A DNA stretch of 64,000 bases from Phlegmacium glaucopus. Lineage: Eukaryota > Basidiomycota > Agaricomycetes > Agaricales > Cortinariaceae. Position 1 is the first letter of the stretch, and the number at the start of each line of letters is the position of its first letter. Under the pieces are notes generated by a model. The model saw only the letters and a list, made by a program, of their open reading frames with translations. It ran no database searches and had not been told where the DNA came from. The stretch is from NCBI GenBank assembly GCA_015039465.1, contig MU130357.1:407721-471720 (forward strand), in the 5' to 3' direction. The position numbers and the translations under genes were made by a program. Positions 57,989 through 64,000 of the stretch are shown here, piece after piece.

Positions 57989-58321
57989 CAGCAAGCCGAA
58001 CAGAGCCGACGGCAGGGGCAAAAGGGCCCAAATCGGGCCAAGGCCCGTCCCCGGAACCGAACTACGGTTCTGCCGAGGCCTGAGCCAGTTCCTCACTGGG
58101 TGACATGGGTGACGCGGCAGCCCCCGCATCCCACGTGACTCGGCCAACCGTCAAGATCTCGACAGAAGTTGTTTCACGTTCGCATCAACCACTATGGGCA
58201 AGAGAAAACGAGGCAATAAACTGTCTAACTACATGGCTCGCCTTACATGTTGACGATCTTCACTGTCGCTGCCTCAGAGCGCGCAAAGACTGCGGAACTT
58301 CCAATCCACGAGGCAGTAAAT
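57989..58321. other. GC-rich upstream region of the companion gene
   Basis: Probably its promoter and part of a decayed 5' kinase exon on the plus strand (for example HEAVNEIDDFLDLPTLQGSF at about 58,303-58,362 in another frame). Confidence 0.4.
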
Positions 58322-58797
58322 GAAATCGATGATTTCCTGGATCTTCCAACACTTCAAGGCAGTTTCTGGGAGGAAAGCAGCGCTGGATCGCATCTTCTTC
58401 TTGATGAACATATTGAGCACCTCCGTTCAGCATTTGCGACAAGATGCCGAGAACCAGCGGCTCCCCGTTCATGCGGTGCAGCAGATCGTTTTTGCTGTTT
58501 CTGAGGCACTTGAAGGCTTGCACAAAGCTAAAATAATGCATGGACGTATGTTTCTTATCATGATTCATCCTGATGTTATCGCTAACACTCTCAGAGATTA
58601 AAGCGGAAAACATACTTTTCGCAACGAGGACCAAAATTGAAGACATTAAGCCCGTCCTCGACTCAGAACCACCAACCACTTTGAAGGTTAAGAGTTACAC
58701 CACTATATTGTCACAGCCTCTGAGACACGGGTTTGAATGGAATGACAGCCATAAAATTGTTGTTGACTGGCTGCTCTACCTCGACAACTTGGGACAT
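58320..58797 (+). pseudogene. Serine/threonine kinase fragment
   Basis: The frame from 58,320 includes RIFFLMNILSTSVQHL and then VQQIVFAVSEALEGLHKAKI, which looks like the hinge and helix E of a kinase. It reaches LHKAKIMHG just before a GTATGT...CTCAG intron (about 58,547-58,595). The next exon begins IKAENILFATRTKIEDIKP, i.e. the H-G-x-I-K-x-E-N catalytic loop, although the residue at the junction is Gln rather than the expected Asp. It ends LLYLDNLGHG at an exon edge. The N-lobe and the DFG region are missing. The second half is duplicated at 7,740-7,939. Confidence 0.6.
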
Positions 58798-59708
58798 GGT
58801 AACCCATTAACTCCACCTACACATCATGCCCTTATCTGGTTGTTCAACTCTCCATCAGTAACCCACATCTTGGTATACAGTTGTCCCTACCATCCTGTTA
58901 TCGAGCTGCCTAACCTCAAGCACTTGGACATAGACCGCTATGCGTCTTTTACATCCGAGGCCTGACACACCGCCCCCCTTGATCCCCCAAAACTAGTCTC
59001 TCTCGATGTGTCGAAAGTGATCAGGTCAACAGTGAAGAGATTGCTCAACGAGAGGCGGGCTGATGGACTCCCCATGTTTGATTTATCATCTCTTCAATCG
59101 TTGAATATCTGCGTGACGCATGGACCAGCGGATGAAGGACATTTAAAGCAGATTTTACACTCAACTTCTGAATTGGAACGCTTGTATTTTATAGGTATTT
59201 TTATAACTCCTTTCATGCACTCCTTGGATCAATAATTGCCTTGTTAGTTTTACCAGAAGCGCTGATTCAAGACAGCTTCGCTTAGGCGCTCGTGATTTCA
59301 TTGTCTACTCTACGTTCACTGACAATAGAATGGGACATCGGTGACCGTGACGATGAGAGCGCGGTTTCCGATAAATTTCCTGGATTAATCAACGCATTAC
59401 ATTCCCTGGCTTATCATCCAAACTGTATCAACGAATTCACTCTCATCTCGTGGGCACTTTGGTCTCACACCTTCGCTAACCGAGATTGGGAAAAGGTCGA
59501 CCACGTTCTAACAGATCGATCCGCCCTTCCACAGTTGGAAAAACTCAGTATCAAGTTTTGGACTTATCTTGATGCTGCCGATGAGTTGGGGGAAGAGACA
59601 TTACTATCTCTACTGACGGACTTTAGGGTGACAAAAGTCACAAAACTTTTGCGACTTTCCTCTGCCAGTAGCGACTGTCTCGATTTCCAATTTACCATCG
59701 AAACTTGA
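58798..59708 (+). pseudogene. LRR / F-box-like protein fragment fused behind the kinase piece
   Basis: Continues in frame from the kinase fragment with HALIWLFNSPSVTHILVYS, then ELPNLKHLDIDRYASF to a TGA at about 58,963. After that comes VSLDVSKVIRSTVKRLL, then LSSLQSLNICVTHGP, LHSTSELERLYFIG, then from 59,292 LSTLRSLTIEWDIGD ... LPQLEKLSIKFW. The repeated L-x-L-x-L pattern is that of the LRR part of agaricomycete F-box-type proteins. The F-box end is missing and there is at least one stop. It is probably the remains of an F-box/LRR gene whose 5' part was replaced. Confidence 0.55.
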
Positions 59709-61343
59709 ACTTGCAACTACTTGAAACCACGTTTGGTTGATGAACACGGTGATAACGGTCTTGGCGTCGACTAACTATGTTCGGGAACCCACACCCACAC
59801 TTGGTTTACGGATTCCCTCGTTCTGATCAAAATTGGGAAATTTGAAGATAGGCGAGACGGAATTGGTGACTGGCTGCTCTTAAAGAAAGAAAAGATAATT
59901 TCGAACAAAACTATAATTCAAGGCTCAGGAACGCGATTCAAAGCCAGGCAGTTTTCGCGCACAGACTATCTTTACTCGATCATGAAAACATTCATCACTG
60001 CACTGAAGGGTACGAAGTTATTTACTTTACAAATGAAAACCACGAACACTATAGCCAGCTATCGGTGACCGCATAACCTAGCTTGAACGCTATTGAGGTG
60101 ATATAATTCAGGAATGGACACAAGGACAGGTAGACGGAGTGCCGAGATGATTTAATCAAGCGCTATACCTTACTATACGAGTACGTATTGCAGTCTGATC
60201 ATCATCATTTGTGATCGTTAGTCGTTCAAATTTGCTCGACATATCTGTATGGATCATCGACTGTTACTGCAGGGGAAGAATGCAGGAGGAAGAACGTACT
60301 GCGACCCGAATCACCCGATATATAATCCATTGAGTATAGCCCAGTTTCCCAATGTTGTGTGAATTTATAATATAGGATATTAAACACGTAAGCTGCATGT
60401 TATAACAGTCCCTGGCGTTGTAATTGCCGCATCAAACCTGTTTATTGTGTCAGTGTACAGTGGTACAACGACAATGGCTTATCGAAACGTTTCCCATCGA
60501 TATCGGTCTGAGTTTACGTGCATCCCTCTAGAACAAAATCTTGTTTATAAGTATTTTATAACTGGCCTTTCAATTTCCGGGCATGTGATACTCGCTAGCT
60601 TATTCACAGGAATAGACAGTCTCATCTGAACCTCTGGTTATCGTTTGCGAACGGAACTACGGCGTTGCAAGTCTAGTATATAGACTCCAGTTTAGGGCTG
60701 AATTTGAGTACAGGTCCGAGTCGGTAATAGGCGCCGGATCCTGGATCTAGGCGCTACTCGATAACTTGCTCAATACCTATTTGTTACATGCTCGATAATT
60801 CCTCATTCAGGCCACTTTGAGTGTGTTCGCATCCTAATCGGGTATATCTTTGTTGTACCTCAAGTGATGTCAATAAGTAACTTAAAAGGGTAATTATCTG
60901 AGTTGTTCATGCAAACCTATGCAAACACGCTTTGAGTTGGCTTTGACTGACCTGCCCAAACAATGGCAAACATTTACATTAAAGGAATTCAACTCTGAAA
61001 GACTCGGACTCGGAGGTGAGTCTGTTTCTGGATCTATACTTATTGTTTTCCAACCCTTTTGGCTTTACGACAACGGATTGGGTTCAATGGATTGCTATAG
61101 AAATATTATTCTTCTTTTTTTTTATTAGGAATACAAGCCATTTTGGATTGATTGCTGTCATCACTTGACACAACATAATTTAGGTTACGTGCTGTTAAGC
61201 GACCAATCCAATGATTAATCACACCATAGTTTCCTTTCTAGGTAACTATGGGTTTGTATAGCATTAACCTATTTCCATTAAAGGTAATAATGAGAATTGG
61301 ATTGGAATCGATTGCTCGATTTCCAGTTGATCTCCTGGGCTGT
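59709..61343. other. Long spacer upstream of clp1-like gene
   Basis: No recognisable gene, repeat family member or RNA. Short frames at 60,447 and 60,919 lack features. Sequence close to 61,344 is the promoter of the clp1-like gene. Confidence 0.35.
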
Positions 61344-61351
61344 TATATAAG
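61344..61351 (+). promoter_or_regulatory. TATA box of the clp1-like gene
   Basis: TATATAAG lies about 98 bp upstream of the ATG at 61,442. A pyrimidine-rich stretch (tttcctcgttatcccgccctc) between them is typical of basidiomycete promoters. Confidence 0.6.
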
Positions 61352-61441
61352 GGAGGATGCTTTCAAGAATATTTCCTCGTTATCCCGCCCTCTCCAGCTC
61401 TTTTGAAATTCCTTACAAACGGTCAAATCACATTCAGCGCC

Positions 61442-62634
61442 ATGGTTCTCCAAGCAAACTTCGCAAAGCGCACCGACGCAGAGAACACCCCGCCTCCTAC
61501 TTATCCAAAAGGCCTTGCTAGTCGCATCCAGAGCTCTATCCATGAGACCTCTCACCGCCGCCGTGCACGCAACAATGGCGCATCTCATACATCCAAATAC
61601 GCCATTGAACAAGCCAAAAGACGGAACACGAGCAAATCGAAGATTGCTGCCCGCGAAGTTCGCTTCAGTGGCTTCACTCTCACTCCAGTCCCGACTCCTT
61701 CAGACGTCGAAATGGACGATGCTACGCGTGCTTCAACCTCACATCTCCCGGCCGCTATCTGCGTTCCTATGAGTTTCCCTAGAACACTTGGACGGCCTGA
61801 GTTTCGGGAAGTGTCGCCAGAAGCTCTGCAAGCCATTGATCCCTCACTAGTTGATACGGATATCAACCACATACGCGAAACTCTCGAAGAACTTGGACCT
61901 GAGTAAGTCTACTTTGTTCATGCAATACTATTCCTATTTGCTAACCTACCTTTCCTAGTCTCATAGCGTCCGTGACATCCGTCAGAGCCCACCCTCACAA
62001 AGACAGGCTTCCAAAAGAACTCGAGATTGTCATTAACGACATGACTGCCATTCCCCCAACCCACATGCTCGCTGTCTTTGGCAAGCAGTCCAAAGCCAAT
62101 CAACCACGTAAAGTCACCCTCTACCCAGTCCACAGCCTCGTCTTCGCGTCTCAATGCGCGAGCCTCCCTAAATTCCCTACGGCTCTACCTGTTGCTTTCC
62201 CTGAAGACGGAGAAGAAACCCGAAAGGTGACTGTACCCGTATGGCCTGTATGTATACCATCTCCGGCCACATATCCCCACCTTTCAACATATCTATACAA
62301 CAAAAGCACCGATTTCTTCATCAGAACCGTGTTGTCTCGTCCACCTCCACCTACATTTGGCCAAGATCCGTCACAAATCCCCCTTTTCGCTAAAGAGCTT
62401 GCGGAGACTTTCACCGTCCAGACGTTGGTCAAACAAACGTTGTTGGTCTTTGGAGTATGGCAAAATGTCTGCGCGTTAGGTATCTTTGATGATAACCTGT
62501 GGGAAACTTTGGACAACCTGTGGGAGCTCCTTCTCACCAGTATTGCCATTGCGACCGGAAACCCTTCAGCTTTGACTACTCCATCACCACAGCCATCAAC
62601 TGAGGAGCAAGTGTCAACATCAACACCAGCCTGA
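61442..62634 (+). CDS. clp1-like: Clp1-like protein
   Basis: Two exons, 61,442-61,902 and 61,959-62,634, with one phase-2 intron (GTAAGT...CCTAG). The product is 378 aa from the ATG in a clean context 98 bp after a TATA box. The N-terminal 110 residues are basic and Ser/Thr-rich. The conserved part is about 150-355: VTLYPVHSLVFASQCASLPK, LPVAFPED, VTVPVWPVCIPSPATYPHLS, YLYNKSTDFF, LLVFGVWQNVCALGIFDDNL, then WETLDNLWELLL. This pattern is the signature of basidiomycete Clp1 proteins. Coprinopsis Clp1 acts downstream of the A mating-type homeodomain proteins and is needed for clamp-cell formation; Ustilago Clp1 acts in dikaryon development. No frame damage is visible, so it is likely functional. 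I cannot tell whether it is the true clp1 or a paralogue. Confidence 0.85.
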
Positions 62635-64000
62635 TCGTAACCGCATCCTCCTAGTGCATTTATTCCTTCAATCGCGCCATTTTTCGTTCCGTTTGCATCT
62701 GCCATCATTTTGCTATCGGTTACTATCATTATCTGCTCATTTGCTATCATCGCCATTGTTGTCGCACTACAATAATACTGTTACATCATAACTCAAAATT
62801 GGATCCATGTGTATTACTACCTATGAGCCTGCATTCATTTTCAATATGCATTTATGAATAAAAAAATTCTTGAACAATGTCTTGCAATTGTGTGTATGCG
62901 AGTCAATTTTTTGAAAATAATTTTAAATTTGACGCCTTGAGCTAACCTCAGGCTTGAGCATGACTTGACTCGGACGTTTGAAGTTTGTGAAGTTTATCTT
63001 CAACGTTTAATACTATGTACTTATTATTACGGTTCAGGATCAAACCATTCTTGATTTCGATCATGACACTCAAGCTCTATGAGTGGAGTGCAAGTTTAGG
63101 TTAACGTTTCTAAATTTCTAGTGTCCGAGTCGCCTGTACGTTCAATTGAACGATCCCCAATTTTTTTATATTAATTGATTAATTAATTAATTAGTCATCA
63201 TGAGATTCATACACTGTACGGAAACGTCGACCTTCATCATGCCGTGCTCTCGATCGGCTTGAATTCATGAATTTTTTCACCCTCGCAACCGACAAACTGT
63301 CAGGCCTGTCAAGATTAGCCTGAGCTGTAGGTATGTATGTACCTGGTCGCACCCCGTCATCATTAAACCAAGGGTCTTAAGACGTAGTCAGATACAGTTG
63401 ATTGATCAACATTGACTTGAACATATGACAGTTCTGCTGCTGTCTTAACATCCAACGCCGCTGAGAGCGCTGACCGCGGGAACGGAAGCGGAATCAGAGA
63501 TACAGGTGCATGACTGGGTTGCAGATCACCTATTTGTGGCCAAAAAATCTCGAGGATTTGTCGCTGATTGATGACATGAGATGGAATCAAAAGACAATCA
63601 GGGAAGAGGTGGGGGGAAAGAAACCCTTATGCGCAGTCGATTGATTCATGGAGATGAGATGAGATTTCCGCCTATGTATAAATTATGATTGGTCGCTTGA
63701 TAGATATATATATAAAATTAAGTAGCGCAGCGACGGAGACAGGGAAATTTTTATTGCTCTGCATGCAGGCTAATCAATGACCTCGATGATTAACGTGAAT
63801 TTTCCCTTGTTTCGGTTGTGAGTAGGTACAGGGAGGAGTCATCAAGACTAAGTGAGGAATCCTTGGTTAGTTAATATTAGTTTCGTATAGTGGTTAGTAA
63901 TTAGTAGTAATAAAAGTAATCAGAATAGTTGAGTTTACTGGTAGAGAAAAAGACCAGGAATTTTTGAAAAAGAAAGAAAAGGACGCACGGACGGATATTT
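62635..64000. other. Downstream region of the clp1-like gene
   Basis: A possible polyadenylation signal, aataaa, lies near 62,857. A ttaattgattaattaattaa palindrome lies at about 63,172-63,192. No gene is recognised; the minus-strand frame at 63,363-63,590 has no known feature. Confidence 0.4.

Noticed and set aside
57560..58147. Start of the companion gene at 58,147 (195-codon frame)
   Set aside because: The ATG at 57,988 gives the more usual MPPR start; the upstream part is GC-rich and Arg/Pro-rich, more like promoter sequence. The longer start cannot be fully excluded.

Overview
The window looks like a repeat-rich stretch of a filamentous basidiomycete genome, most probably an agaricomycete; I cannot name the species. 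The evidence is short 45-65 nt GT-AG introns, a Clp1-like mating-development gene, a Myb/SANT-like gene of the agaricomycete type, FunK1-type kinase fragments, and Plavaka, Crypton, hAT, Copia and Gypsy elements. I saw no rRNA, tRNA or CRISPR.

Layout. 1-6 kb: a hAT transposase tail, a minus-strand Myb/SANT-like gene and a large SAP-domain, serine-rich gene. 6.4-33.5 kb: almost entirely repeats. These include a 0.57-kb hAT-type MITE, solo LTRs, a duplicated 1.25-kb block, several MITE-like elements with word-like subterminal repeats, a degenerate zinc-cluster-like gene, a scaffold gap (370 N) and a decayed Gypsy integrase-chromodomain block. 33.8-48.1 kb: one decayed Copia retrotransposon. It carries a 378-bp fold-back element in gag and an 8.2-kb Plavaka-type DNA transposon in the RT/RNase H region. 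Both insertions have CATCAG...CTGATG ends and a 2-bp target duplication. 49-51.4 kb: an intact secreted type-B carboxylesterase. 54.1-58 kb: a Crypton-like pair, made of a tyrosine recombinase and a convergently oriented companion gene. 58.3-59.7 kb: a kinase fragment joined to an LRR/F-box-like fragment. 61.4-62.6 kb: a Clp1-like gene.

The most striking observation is that three stretches are string-reversed without being complemented: about 8,372-10,945, 28,668-29,082 and 40,019-44,928. Read right to left they become ordinary fungal transposon or gene sequence, such as Plavaka transposase and a FunK1 kinase, and they join up with their flanks. DNA recombination cannot produce this. One stretch directly borders the N gap, and two carry redundant end sequence. 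I therefore infer a gap-filling or assembly error (or a deliberate edit), not biology. Any ORF called in these stretches on either strand is spurious.

The best biological lead is the set of MITE-like elements that share short conserved termini while their interiors are built from different short words (for example GAACCGGTTC, GTCCGG, AGATCTGATC, GGCCAGCCCTG). This fits diversification of transposase-binding subterminal repeats around a fixed terminal core. The genuine host genes are probably the Myb/SANT-like gene, the SAP-domain gene, the carboxylesterase and clp1.
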